64,000 nt of DNA from Iris pallida. Taxonomy: Eukaryota; Streptophyta; Magnoliopsida; Asparagales; Iridaceae. Position 1 is the stretch's first letter; each line of letters begins with the position of its first letter. The notes beneath the pieces were generated by a model. The model did not search any database. It worked only from the letters and a program-made list of their open reading frames with translations, and was not told the origin of the DNA. Below are positions 1 to 12,870 of this stretch, one piece after another. The translations under genes were made by a program, and so were the position numbers. The stretch is taken from positions 1,373,800 to 1,437,799 of the forward strand of contig JANAVB010006998.1 of NCBI GenBank assembly GCA_029216955.1, read 5' to 3'.

Positions 1-120
1 CGGTATCGGTATCGAACTATCGGTATTGCTAGCAGACTATCAGACTATCGGACTATCGGTATCAAACTGTCGGTATCGCACTATCGGTATCGGTATCGAA
101 CTATCGGTATCGAACTATTA
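1..120. repeat. Short tandem/interspersed repeat of 'actatcggtatcg' type
   Basis: The first 120 bases consist of imperfect copies of 'actatcggtatcg' and shorter 'cggtat' pieces. The tract ends about 90 bp before the reading frame of the CACTA transposase remnant. CACTA elements usually carry many short subterminal repeats next to the transposase gene, so this may be the subterminal region of that element. The terminal CACTA motif itself is not visible because the window starts inside the array. A plain minisatellite is the alternative. Confidence 0.6.
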
Positions 121-208
121 GTAACAACTGTACTTAGATTTTTCTCTTCTCGAGCTAGAATACCAGCGGATCCACCAGTTACATGATTATATACTAATTC
201 TGTTTAGT

Positions 209-1751
209 TTGTCTTACAATACAGATTTTTACATCCAATCTTTGATGGATCGTTATTTTGTTGATCGTACATGGATGTACAAACGACAACACGAGAGCAG
301 AATAGTTGTGAGTGATAATTTTCAGGCAGGCGTAGAAGTATTTCTTAAGTATGCCATGAGCAAAGCTCAGTTTATGGACGGTAACAAAATCAAGTGTCCA
401 TGTCGTAATTGTCGCAATAGACGATACGAAGTGGTGAGTGTAAGAGATTATTTGACCCGTAAGGATTTCGTACGTGATTACGGCCTGTGGTCATCGCAAG
501 GTGAACTATATGCGGAAAGAAAGGTTGCGAATGCTGCTACTTATGCTTTTGATAATAATGCTGCAGCGGATTTTGTCGTCGATGACGATGAATGCTCTGT
601 TGGTTATGGAGACGTGCAGAACCTTGTAGAGATATGGTGTACGATGCGGCATGGCCTATGGTGTACGACGCGACAGGGCCTAATTTTCTAAAAAACTTCT
701 ACAAGTCAAAGATGATGGTCCGACAACTAGGACTGGGGTACGACAAGATAGATTGTTGTCACAACGGATGCATGTTGTACTACAAGGAGAACGAGGATAT
801 AGAAAGTTGTAGCTTCTGTAATGCGGATCGTTATAAGCCAGTCAGGAGAAAAGGAAAGTCAACTAGAAAACGACGTCCTTACAAGTATATGCATTACTTG
901 TCGATCACGAAGTGCTTGCAGAGGATGTATATGTGTCAGAATTCAGCAGAACACATGATATGGCACAACGAAGAACCCACAAAGGATGATGGAGAATTGT
1001 CACATCCTTCGGATGGAGAGGCGTGGAAATATTTTGATTTTTGCCATCCAGATTTTGCTGCAGAGCCTAGAAATGTACGCATGGGGCTATGTTCTGATGT
1101 CTTTGCCCCTTTCGGGCAGTCGGGATCTCAATACTCCTGGTAGCCGGTCATTCTGACCCCTTACAATCTGCCACCATGGATGTGTATGAAGACTCCTTAT
1201 ATGTTCTTGACAGCTATCATACCGTGTCCCAAAAATCTGACAAAAAATATCGATATATATTTACAGCCGTTGGTGGATGAGCTGAAACAACTGTGGGAGA
1301 TCGGCGTCACGACCTATAATATTTCCAGGAAACAGAACTTTCAGATGAGAGCTTCACTGATGTAGACAATTAATGATTTTTCCACATACGGTATGCTGTC
1401 GGGATGGAGTACTCACGGTACCATGTCTTGTCTGATATGCATGCAAAATAGTAAGGCGTTCCGCCTTAAGCATGGAGGAAAAACTTATTTCTTTGATTGT
1501 CATCGTCAATTTCTGCCCGCGAGTCATCCTTGGAAAAGAACAAGGACGCGTTCAGAGCTGGAAAATAAGAATGTTCTCATCTGCCTGCCAGATTGTCGGG
1601 ATACGATATTTGGGAAGATGTAAAGGACTTGCCCACTGTAATGGAAGATTCATCGAACAATCGTGTCGATGGGTTCGGACAAACCCATAACTGGACCAAA
1701 CAGAGTATCTTTTGGGACTTGCCTTATTGGAAAGATAATCTTATAAGGCAT
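209..1751 (+). pseudogene. CACTA (En/Spm) TNP2-like transposase, N-terminal half, decayed
   Basis: This is the remnant of the transposase that mobilises CACTA DNA transposons. The first frame (209-691) has the transposase-associated domain: a 'RTWMYKRQ' start, then 'FLKYA' and a Cys-rich 'CPCRNCRNRR' motif. From about 690 the tnp2 family core appears in shifting frames: 'CHNGCMLYYKENEDIESCSFC', 'YMHYLSITKCLQRMY', 'HPSDGEAWKYFD', 'LPPWMCMKTPYMFL', 'YGMLSGWSTHG'. It ends with 'FWDLPYWKDNLIRH' exactly where element A's LTR begins at 1752. Stops at about 1141 and 1363, plus frameshifts near 600-690 and 1620, break the frame. The family's downstream catalytic half is missing here. Family assignment is firm from the motif order; function is lost. 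Confidence 0.88.
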
Positions 1752-3285
1752 TGTCACTCCCAGTTTTCAGAAACAAGGGTATTTTGTTATTTTGTATTTT
1801 TTGAATATTTTTAAAATTTATTTTATTATTTATGATATTATTTTGGGGTTGAAATTTATTTTATTATTTATGATATTGTTTTGGGGTTATTTGAGTCGGG
1901 TTCGAATTTCAACTCAATCCGACTTGAAACGGGGACCCGGGGTGGGTAGTTTGACTCTAATGGGACCCACATACTAGTTAGACATGGCCCACATGATATT
2001 AATTTTAGTCTACATGATGTTAATTTTAGTTAGTAGTTAGACTAATTATTTATGGATAGGTTTAGTTTAATTAGAGACTTAAAACTAGACTAAATTGACC
2101 TCAACCTTTAACCCATTTCTAATTTAAATCAAATGGATTAGTGGAGGGCATTTTGGACATTCAAAATGGAAACACCTCACCCTTTTTGGGCAGCCACCTA
2201 TGGGGGGGATAAGGAGTGAGTCACCATCTCTTCCATTTTATTTTATCTATCTATTTTCTCTCTCTTGTTCTTCCCCAAATTTCTAGAGAATAACTCCATT
2301 GATTTCATCTCCAAATCCACCATTTCTTCCACCAAGTCTTCTTCTCTTCTACTCTACTCCATAGTTAGAGGGTGCTAGCCAAGTTTGGGAGGATTCGGAG
2401 TTCGTTCGTGTCCTTTTGGAATCTCTACGTGTCGGTGTCGAGTCGGAAGGCTTTTTCCTTTGAAACTCTCTCCCAGAAGGTATAATCTCTTCTCTAATCC
2501 ATCCCTACATGCATATAGAAATATTTTGAACCCATAGGAATGACCCCCACGGTTGTATCTCCATTTGTGTCCATTTTGTGTCCATTTGGAGGTCATAGGA
2601 GTGTCCTTTGTGTTGTGGTTGTGTCCTAGTGGGAAAACCCCTATTTTGGACACTTGTATGCATATATATATATATTGTAGGAATGATTAATTAGTATTTT
2701 AATATCAGATTTATATTTTTAGAGAGTGGATTGATCTTATTTAGGATGGTTAGAATAAGTTTTTTTTAGCTAGCTATGTTGGTATCCAAGTATTTTGGCC
2801 TACATGTGTTTTTTGTCCAAACAACCCAAATTCGTCATAATTTTTATCCACGTTTTTAGTAGTTAGAGTAACTTAGAAATATCATAACTTTTAGCTCATA
2901 ACTCCAATTAACCTTCTGTTTTTTTTAAAAGAAGCGTATCGAAGTTAGCTTTCCAAATACATATTTTAATAAGCCAAATTCATTATATAACTTTCTGTAG
3001 AATTATTTGAGTGTCAGCTGTACGAAAGATGAACGTGTTTCGGTGTTTTTGCAATTTCGGGAACTTTCGGACACGAAAATGCGATCCGTTTGAAGTTTCG
3101 GAAAGATAACATGAAGAGCTATAACATACTTTAATCCTAGAATTTAGTGAAGGCCCAGTTGGTACAGTATTGGTTTTAAGTAGAAGAGTGACTATGCGAC
3201 GTAGGCATTTTGTGTAACCTATGACCCTAGTATGGATATCATATGAATGTAGGTATTATAGATTGTCAAGAATATGTATGATATA

Positions 3286-3290
<5 letters not shown>

Positions 3291-3322
<32 letters not shown>

Positions 3323-3326
3323 AATA

Positions 3327-3363
<37 letters not shown>

Positions 3364-3374
3364 TATATATATAT
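3291..3374. repeat. (TA)n microsatellites in element A 5' LTR
   Basis: Two almost pure TA tracts (3291-3318 and 3331-3374), separated by a short 'agtacaataatg' stretch. Confidence 0.95.
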
Positions 3375-3765
3375 TATTGTTATGAAATATATGTTAGTAT
3401 AGTGTGTGTGTTTGAATGAGATAAGGATGTGTATGGTTAGTGGAGAGAAGTAAGATTGATAGAGGATATGTGCTAGTGTGTGTTTGATATTGTATAGATG
3501 GTAGTGTAGTGTGTGTGTTGTGAAGGTGAGAGTGGTAGTGTGTTTGTATATAGATGTGCGTAGGTGTTAGAAGAGAAGGGTGGTGGATTTGGTATATGTG
3601 TTTGTGTGTGTGGTTAGATGGTTAGAGAGTGAGAGAATGAGCAGGAAAGCAGCAGAAAAAGCAGTAAGCAGTAAGCAGTAAGCAATAAGCAGTAAACAGG
3701 AAAAAGCAGTAAGCAAAAGCAGTGCATGATGGTTTTTTGGGATTTTTGTGGTCTCGAAACATCCC

Positions 3766-3848
<83 letters not shown>

Positions 3849-4245
3849 ATGAAATATATGTTAGTATAGTGTGTGTGTTTGAATGAGATAAGGATGTGTG
3901 TGGTTAGTGGAGAGAAGTGAGATTGATAGAGGATATGTGCTAGTGTGTGTTTGATGTTGTATAGATGGTAGTAGTGTGTGTTGTGAAGGTGAGAGTGGTA
4001 GTGTGTTTGTATATAGATGTGTGTAGGTGTTAGAAGAGAAGGGTGATGGATTTGGTATATGCGTTTGTGTGTGTGGTTAGATGGTTAGAGAGTGAGAGAA
4101 TGAGCAGGAAAGCAGCAAAAAAAAGCAGTAAGCAGTAAGCAGTAAGTAAGAAGCAGAAAACAGGAAAAAGCAGTAAGCAGAAGCAGTGCAGGATGGTTTT
4201 TTGGGGTTTTTGTGGTCTCGATATATCCCCTTTTGACCCACCTTT
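3374..4245 (+). repeat. About 465-bp tandem duplication within the 5' LTR
   Basis: The stretch starting 'attattgttatgaaatatat' at 3374 is repeated from 3841, including the gtgtgt-rich part, the 'gagaatgagcaggaaagcag' segment and the agcagta minisatellite. A (TA)n tract (3769-3841) separates the copies. The 3' LTR has only one copy (from about 9340), so the duplication arose after the two LTRs diverged or was lost from one of them. Confidence 0.85.
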
Positions 4246-4865
4246 GCCGCAAATACCTACCCACACATATCAACCACATTTAGTACTACGAAACCCCTAA
4301 GTTAGAGAGTGTTTTTAGTGTGTTAGGCGGTTAGTAGGGTAGTGTTTATAGTGGTAGAAAATAAGGTTTGTCAATGTTAGAATGTATGCCATGTTATGTT
4401 ATCTTGAGGGTAGTGGTAGATGTTTGAGTTAGTTTTTGAGAAGTTATTTTAGAAGTAGCATTCTAAGTTAGATGGGGGTTAGATAGATGATGTTTGTGAG
4501 GGTTAGTGAGTGTGGTTTAGAAGAATGAGTTATGTTAGATGTGGTATCTTGATTTTTCAATATTACCTTAAGGTAATGTGTAGGAGAGTAACATATTAGA
4601 AAAAATAGTTTTGATGCCCAAGAACCCTAGATTTCTTTGTTGGTAAACCCTAGATAGGATAGTATCTAGCTACCCTAAGGAGCCTAGGCTAGTATCTTGA
4701 GTATTAGTGGGGTTTCCTTTGTAATGGGCAAGGTATCGGGATTACCTTGGTAAGGGTAAATGTAGGTAATAGAATATAGTTAAGATATTGAGTTTAACTT
4801 CTAAGATATAGTTAGAATTAGGTTCTCTTAGTTGGTAATGGTTAGGATTAGTGTCCTCAGACTAG

Positions 4866-5242
4866 TTTTGACCTCGGTTGACCATTTTGACCAAAAGTCA
4901 ACAAAAGTCAACCGAAAGTCAAACTTAGCCTATACGTGACTAGAATTGACCGAAACCAAATCAGAGTTGACCAGTTGACTGAAAGTCAATAGTTAGTCAA
5001 CATTTGACTAGTTTGACCTAGGGTTGACCCAGGGTTGACTAGAGTTGACCAGAGTTGACCAGGGTTGACCAGTTGACCAAAAGTCAACTTTAAGTCAACC
5101 TTTGACCCCGTTTGACCTTGTTTGACTTGGATTGACTCCCCGTGACCTGGTATGACCTAGTATGAACCAGTATGACCCAGTATGACCTAGTTTGACCTAG
5201 TACGACTCAGTTTGACCTAGATTGACCTAGTTTTGACTTAGA
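4866..5242 (+). promoter_or_regulatory. Dense TTGAC (W-box-like) array in the LTR
   Basis: By eye there are about 22 TTGAC cores on the plus strand and 7 on the minus strand in 377 bases, mostly as TTGACC or TTGACT. TTGAC[C/T] is the core W-box bound by WRKY transcription factors. The array recurs at about 10437-10640 (3' LTR), 27970-28115 (LTR remnant) and 60788-60865 (element E). A regulatory role is inference; it could also be a minisatellite that happens to contain the word. Confidence 0.45.
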
Positions 5243-7373
5243 CTTGCATTCATGACTTAAATTAGTTTCTTTTTTTATTATAAAACCCTATTTAAGTCAT
5301 AGTATCTCATTTTAGGTCTGTGATTTACTCTGATCGTCTGTTCACCTTATCAGCTTAGGACCACAGGCGAGTACATTCACTGATAGTTTTCATTGTCTTG
5401 ATATCTACTATATCCGATTCAGTTGTAGTATCTTACTTGATTCTCGACATGATAGTTCACGGACTAGTATACGTCGGATCCTGTCATGAGATATTATTTC
5501 CGGATTTTCTTTGGTATATTGGTGTGTGATATCCATGTTTCATGTACTTATATAGACATTGATTTGGGAGTGGGCTGATTACCTGCTTTTGAATCCGTGT
5601 CATGACGTGCCATGTCCGGATCCATGATACTATTCGGAGATGGGGAAATTATTAGGGGTTATGTGATCAAAGCCTCCCTGTCACTATTTTGCTAGCGCCA
5701 CCCTCACTTCACGTAGGGTGTAGCAGATATCCCATGTCTATGTTATCCAGGTTGGCCGGCATGACCCTTTCAGATTTTCATGTGATTGTCGGGCCAAGTG
5801 GATAACCCTACCATGATTTCCTAGTCGATCACATAGCGCTCTAATAATTCAAGTTACATTTTTATATTTATTTATCCTAGGAGGCTAAGTCCTGTTCGGG
5901 AGAAGGGTTACAACCCCGGTCCTTGTTTGGTTTACAGGTTGTAACTCGGCTTCCGAATAGTTCCTAAGGAATCCTACAAATATATTGTCGTCCTATTCAG
6001 TACTCACATCTATTATACGTTTCTGCTGATTTTAACCTGTATTTCATATATTTTTGTCTTGTATTTCATTACACTGTCTCTTTATAGTATTTGTCAATTC
6101 ATATGGAACTGCTGTTGGTGTTTGTACTTGCTCATTTTTCTGACAGAATACTGTTAACATATTACAGATGATTCTGAGACAGATTGCCCGACCTATTATG
6201 GAGTCGAGTCTGATGGAGTATACCCGGGCTGTGGTTTGTTAGTAGAGCCACTAGACTTTGCTCACCCTGAGTAGTGTAGCTTAGTTAGGTTTGCCTGGCC
6301 TACGAGCCAGCTAGTACTTTTTAGACTGTAGTAGTTTTATATATTATGTGATTCTCTGGGTTGTTTGTGTATAGCTCTGGACTTGTGTGGATCTTGGACT
6401 TATTTCCTGTTCTCATCATTCGTATTTTCCTTTCCATACTATCTACCTTAGTTTTACATTTGTGATTGAGACTGTATTGCTATGTCTCCTCCATTCGGAG
6501 TGTATATACTGTACATGTACATTTATCTGTTTAGTTGTAGTATTTAGAGATGACCTAGACAGCGTTCTACCGCCGATGCTGGGGCGTAGGCTGGACGTAA
6601 CCACGTACTCGTGCCCCTAATCAGGGTGCTGGTCGTGACACGTTTTTGTGGTGGCCCATGCAGGTCAGAGTCGCAATTAGTGCGATCTCGTAATGGTGCT
6701 CGACTTAGAGTACTAACTACGAGCCTGCGACTAGGATATAGGATATGAAAGGAGTTACTCAATCACATTTTAGAAAAATTCTGGTCTTTTGATTACCATG
6801 ACAACTCTTCTTGCATTTGAATTCAATTATCCTCCTTTGATAATATCTTATCTTGTGCCATATTGATCTCTTGGGTTCAATTCGTCTTCAGGATGACAGT
6901 GACTTGTTTCAGGCAGTAGCAGAGCAGATAGCAGGTTCCAATCTTTCGATCTCATTTCCGCATTTACTTTCTTATAAACTGTCTTAAAATTTAATTCCAT
7001 CTGTTCCTTGATCGTTGGATGAAATTTTGTTCTTGTGATGTGATATTCTTCTGAGATAAGTCGTATGGGCTAGGTCGTCTTGATTATGAGATTTTAGAAT
7101 CCTCTAGGGTCATGCTAGCAGGCATAGTGAAGACAAATAGTCGGATTATGGTCGTATTTCTCGGGTGTGGGAATTTAAGGTTTTTGCTGCCAAGCATGCG
7201 ACAATATGAAAATTTTAAATACCATAATTCTAGAGGTATGTACCATAGTCAAGGACTCTGTGATTATCGTAGCCTTGCACACTGGCATGACGGAGATTCT
7301 GAGTATCATGATTTTGGACAGACGCATACGATTATCGAATTGCATGATTTTTCTGTGGTTACTTTGTTTTAAT

Positions 7374-7670
7374 TTTTGAGGATGATTCCTTTAAGGTGGA
7401 TAGACTTGTAGCACCTAGTTTCTATTTGAGTATAATTTTAAAATACTATAATTTTAGTCATTTAAGTAATGTCATTTAATTTATGCTTTGATTTTGGTGA
7501 TTTTAATTATTTTAAATTTTTAAGCCATGACTTGTGATTTTGATGTTTTACTAATGAAACCCTAGGGACCGTTTGACCTGGAGCCTAACCATGTGATTAG
7601 AATACTATCAGTGTTATTTCTGGCCCAAAGGTATTTTGGTCATTGGACCTCTTTGATTTATTTTGATATT
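7374..7670 (+). repeat. Truncated LTR start of the element-E subfamily with its PPT
   Basis: A purine-rich stretch ending 'aaggtggatagact' (about 7374-7406) precedes TGTAGCACC at 7407. The next ~260 bases match the first ~260 bases of element E's LTR (58332 onward), including 'gcctaaccat' and 'ggccca/taagg' blocks. The match stops near 7670. This is the start of a second LTR lodged in element A's interior, so the region is a mosaic of two subfamilies. Confidence 0.65.
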
Positions 7671-7698
7671 TTGCATTGGTGATTGCTTGGTTTTAATT

Positions 7699-7731
7699 TC
7701 GAGGACGAAATTTTTTTAAGGTGGATAGATT
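7699..7731 (+). other. Polypurine-tract region before element A 3' LTR
   Basis: 'TCGAGGACGAAA' followed by 'TTTTTTTAAGGTGGATAGATT' lies directly before TGTCACCCC. This arrangement is typical of Tekay/Del chromovirus 3' ends and primes plus-strand DNA synthesis. Confidence 0.7.
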
Positions 7732-8635
7732 TGTCACCCCTAGTTTTCATAAACAGCAAAATTTTTATCATTTCACATTTTTGAATATTTTTAAAATTTA
7801 TTTTATTATTTATGATATTATTTTGGGGTTGAAATTTATTTTATTATTTATGATATTGTTTTGGGGTTATTTGAGTCGGGTTCGAATTTCAACTCAATCC
7901 GACTTGAAACGGGGACCCGGGGTGGGTAGTTTGACTCTAGTGGGACCCACACACTAGTTAGACATGGCCCACATGATATTAATTTTAGTCCACATGATAT
8001 TAATTTTAGTTAGTAGTTAGACTAATTATTTATGGATATGTTTAGTTTAATTAGAGATTTAAAACTAGACTAAATTGATCTCAACCTTTAACCCATTCCT
8101 AATTTAAACCAAATGGATTAGTAGAGGGCATTTTGGACATTCAAAATGGGAACACCTCACCCTTTTTGGGCAGCCACCTATGGGGGGGATAAGGAGTGAG
8201 TCACCATCTCTTCCATTTCATTTTATCCATTTTCTCTCTCTTGTTCTTCCCCAAATTTCTAGAGAACAACTCCACTGATTTCATCTCCAAATCCACCATT
8301 TCTTCCACCAAATCTTCTTCTCTTCTTCTCTACTCCATAGTTAGAGGGTGCTAGCCAAGTTTAGGAGGATTCGGAGCTCGTTCGTGTCCTTTTGGAATCT
8401 CTACGTGTCGGTGTCGAGTCGGAAGGCTTTTTCCTTTGAAACTCTCTCCCGGAAGGTATAATCTCTTTTCTAATCCATCCCTACATGCATATAGGAATAT
8501 TTTGAACCCATAGGAATAACCCCCATGGTTGTATCTCCATTTGTGTCCATTTCGTGTCCATTTGGAGGTCATAGGAGTGTTATTTGTGTTGTGGTGGTGT
8601 CCTAGTGGAAAAAATCCCTATTTTGGACACTTGTA

Positions 8636-8636
<1 letters not shown>

Positions 8637-8708
<72 letters not shown>
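8637..8708. repeat. (TA)n microsatellite, about 70 bp
   Basis: A pure TA tract in the element A 3' LTR. The 5' LTR has only a very short TA run at the matching place (2660-2677), so this is a recent expansion. A short further TA run occurs at about 9321-9340. Confidence 0.95.
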
Positions 8709-8709
<1 letters not shown>

Positions 8710-10672
8710 AGAAATGATTAATTAGTGTTTTAATATCATATTTATATTTTTAGAGAGTGGATTGATCTTATTTAGGATGGTTCGAATAAGTTTTATTTAG
8801 ATAGCTATGTTGGTATCCAAGTATTTTGGCCCACATGTGTGTTTTTTGTCCAAACAACCCAAATTCGTCATAATTTTTATCCACGTTTTTAGTAGCTAGA
8901 GCAACTTAGAAATGTCATAACTTTTAGCTAATAACTCCAATTAACCTTCCATTTTTTAAAAGAAGCGTATCGAAGTTAGATTTCCAAATATATATTTTAA
9001 TAAGCCAGATTTATTATATAACTTTCTGTAGAATTATTTGAGTGTCAGCTGTACGAAAGATGAACGCGTTTCGGTGTTTTTGCGATTCCGGGAGCTTCCG
9101 GACACGAAAATACGATCCGTTTGAAGTTTCGGAAAGATAACACGAAGAGCTATAACATAATTTAATCCTAAAATTTAGTGAAGGCCAAATTGGTACAGTA
9201 TTGGTTTTAAGTAGAAGAGTCACTATGCGACGTAGGCATTTTGTGTAATCTATGAGCCTATTATGGATATCATGTGAATGTAGGTATTATAGATTGTCAA
9301 GAATATGTATGATATAGTACATATATATATATATATATTATTGTTATGTAATATATGTTAGTATAGTGTGTGTGTTTGAATGAGATAAGGATGTGTGTGG
9401 TTAGTGGAGAGAAGTGAGATTGATTGAGGATATGTGCTAGTGTGTGTTTGATGTTGTATAGATGGTAGTGTAGTGTATGTGTTGTGAAGGTGAGAGAGTT
9501 GGGAGGATCATGAAATCCTATTTGACTTGAGGCTAGTGTAGTTTGTTGAGTGATTTGTGTTTTGATTGAGTGGTAGTGTGTTTGTATATAGATGTGTGTA
9601 GGTGTTAGAAGAGAAGGGTGGTGGATTTGGTATATGTGTTTGTGTGTGTGGTTAGATGGTTAGAGAGTGAGAGAATGAGCAGGAAAGCAGCAGGAAAAAG
9701 CAGTAAGCAGTAAGCAACAAGCAGTAAGCAGGAAAAAGCAGTAAGCAGAAGCAGTGCATGATGGTTTTTTGGGGTTTTTGCGGTCTCGAAACATCCCCTT
9801 TTGACCCACCTTAGCCCCAAATACCTACCCACACTTATCAACCACATTTAGTACTACGAAACCCCTAAGTTAGAGAGTGTTTTTAGTATGTTAGGCGGTT
9901 AGTAGGGTAGTGTTTATAGTGGTAGAAAATAAGATTTGTCAATGTTAGAAATTATGCCATGTTATGTTATCTTGAGGGTAGTGGTAGATGTTTGAGTTAG
10001 TTTTTGAGAAGTTATTTTAGAAGTAGCATTATAAGTTAGATGGGGGTTAGATAGATAATGTTTGTGAGGGAGAGGGAGTGTGGTTTAGAAGAATGAGTTA
10101 TGTTAGATGTGGTATCTTGATATCTCAATATTACCTTAAGGTAATGTGCAGGAGAGTAACATATTAGAAAAAATAGTTTTGATGTCCAAGAACCCTAGAT
10201 TTCTTGGTTGGTAAACCCTAGATAGGATAGTATCTAGCTACCCTAAGGAGCCTAGGCTAGTATCGTGAGTATTAGCGGGGTTTCCTTTGTAATGGGCAAG
10301 GTATCGGGATTACCTTGGTAAGGGTAAATGTAGGTAATAGGGTATAGTTAAGATATTGAGTTTAACTTCTAAGATATAGTTAGAATTAGGTTCTCTTAGT
10401 TGGTAATGGTTAGGATTAGTGTCCTCAGACTAGTTTTGACCTCGGTTGACCATTTTGACCAAAAGTCAACAAAAGTCAACCGAAAGTCAAACTTAGCCTA
10501 TACGTGACTAGAATTGACCGAAACCAAACCAGAGTTGACCAGTTGACTGAAAGTCAACAGTTAGTCAACATTTGACTAGTTTGACCTAAGGTTGACCCAG
10601 GGTTGACTAGAGTTGACCAGAGTTGACCAGGGTTGACCGAAACCATACCATATATGTATATACATCACACAC

Positions 10673-12047
<1,375 letters not shown>

Positions 12048-12066
12048 AGACCCCCTTCAAAGTTTT
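12048..12066 (-). other. Element B polypurine tract
   Basis: Read on the minus strand this is 'CTTTGAAGGGGGTCT' directly before the 3' LTR's TGTAGG. Element C has the same tract at 55960-55978, which ties the two elements together. Confidence 0.85.
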
Positions 12067-12330
12067 CAAATATCTCCAAAATTTGGAACACTTTGAACAG
12101 AAGCGTAAAAATTGAGTTTTGACCAGTCAGCGTAAAATTTGGGATATGCAACAGTCATCCGCGTAAAAGCGGGGACATCCAACAGTCGGCGTATTTTCTA
12201 ATAGTGTCGGTCAACACTTAACCGTCACAATGAATTTATTTCTCGAAACTTTCGAATGCCTTTTCGCTTCCCCGAGTTTGCATTAATAATGAGAAGTTTC
12301 CAACGAGGAATATGAAGAGTTGATTTAATT

Positions 12331-12340
12331 ATATAAATAA
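12331..12340 (+). promoter_or_regulatory. TATA box of antisense ORF 1 in element B
   Basis: ATATAAATAA lies 41 bases upstream of the ATG at 12381, on the strand opposite to gag-pol. Confidence 0.5.
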
Positions 12341-12380
12341 GAAGAAATTCTTCACTTTTGCCATTCATCCTCATAGTGAC

Positions 12381-12635
12381 ATGGCGCCAAAGAAGGAGAT
12401 TAACAATGAAGAGGCTTCGGGCTCAAGGATTGACTTTGAGCGAGCACGCAACTTTGTAGAGTGCTTCGGATTAACTCCAGCAGTCTTCAATCGCATCGGT
12501 GGTGGTCCCCCGACTGCATATGAGGGCTTAGGAGATGCAGAGGCATTTTTAAATCTGATGCGTCGCTCTGGGATTCGCAACATGCGCGAGTTGGGTGCCT
12601 CCCTTCGTCAACCCAACGAAGGAGAGAGAAAATGA
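12381..12635 (+). CDS. Small antisense ORF in element B (84 aa), unknown function
   Basis: An uninterrupted ORF starting MAPKKEINNEEASGS and ending in a basic QPNEGERK tail. It lies between integrase and the 3' LTR of element B, on the opposite strand to gag-pol. A TATA box stands at a suitable distance upstream. I do not recognise a domain. The N-terminus 'MAPKK' resembles the 'MRPKK' start of the antisense gene in element C, which suggests it is a shrunken first exon of the same kind of accessory gene, but this is inference. The GCGTAAAA word is common just upstream (12100-12180). The chance of an accidental ORF is moderate. Confidence 0.4.
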   Translation: MAPKKEINNEEASGSRIDFERARNFVECFGLTPAVFNRIGGGPPTAYEGLGDAEAFLNLMRRSGIRNMRELGASLRQPNEGERK

Positions 12636-12870
12636 TATTCTATGTATTGCGACTCTCTTATATGTGGGGTCCACTCCCCCCTTTTATAAATAAAGTTTTG
12701 ATGTTAATCTCATCTGTTGGTACATAGAACTGTTCAACACTTCTTTTGACTGCTTCTATGGTTGTTCATTCTCAAGAAATAAACCGACTCGTGGCGTCTG
12801 TCTTGTGGTCATGAGAGACTTTCAATAGGATCTTTTCCTGAAATAGACTCCCAACAGTTTCTTCAGTCTT
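12636..12870 (+). other. No gene seen; spacer between antisense units of element B
   Basis: AT-rich spacer with a polyadenylation-like AATAAAG near 12697. Nothing else is supported. Confidence 0.4.

Larger units (their letters stand above)
2480..6167 (+). other. Possible intron inside the element A-type LTR
   Basis: All three LTR copies that reach this point keep a donor-like AG|GTATAA: at 2480 here, near 8453 in the 3' LTR, and at 59207 in element E. Copies that keep the 3' part have an acceptor-like pyrimidine/A-rich stretch ending in AG (6167 here, 61640 in E, a weaker TATAG near 28998). Between the two sites lie the fast-changing (TA)n and TTGAC arrays. This is inference only; no transcript evidence is available. 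Confidence 0.25.
1752..6640 (+). repeat. Element A 5' LTR (about 4.9 kb)
   Basis: It starts TGTCACTCCC, exactly where the CACTA coding frame stops, and ends GGTCGTGACA. It matches the copy at 7732 base for base over long stretches, and element E's LTR (58332-62039) more loosely. The block 2340-2480 is the best conserved across all copies, and the CT-rich leader upstream of it is also shared. The LTR holds two (TA)n tracts, a 465-bp tandem duplication, agcagta minisatellites (about 3640-3725 and 4105-4185) and a TTGAC array. No ORF in it resembles a protein family. Confidence 0.8.
6641..7731 (+). other. Element A interior, non-coding
   Basis: This is the whole interior between the first LTR end (TGACA, 6640) and the next LTR of the same type (7732). 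Just after 6640 is 'cgttttTGTGGTGGCCC', shared with element E; a primer site starting TGG could lie there, but I cannot name the tRNA. The only ORF of note (7112-7372) matches nothing I recognise. No gag, protease, RT or integrase motif is present. Its 3' part contains a truncated LTR start of another subfamily. Confidence 0.6.

Noticed and set aside
2375..2653. Minus-strand ORF repeated at 8351-8572, and another pair at 4030-4266 and 9605-9847
   Set aside because: The similarity only reflects the two LTR copies. The ORFs include low-complexity and splice-like DNA and match no family.
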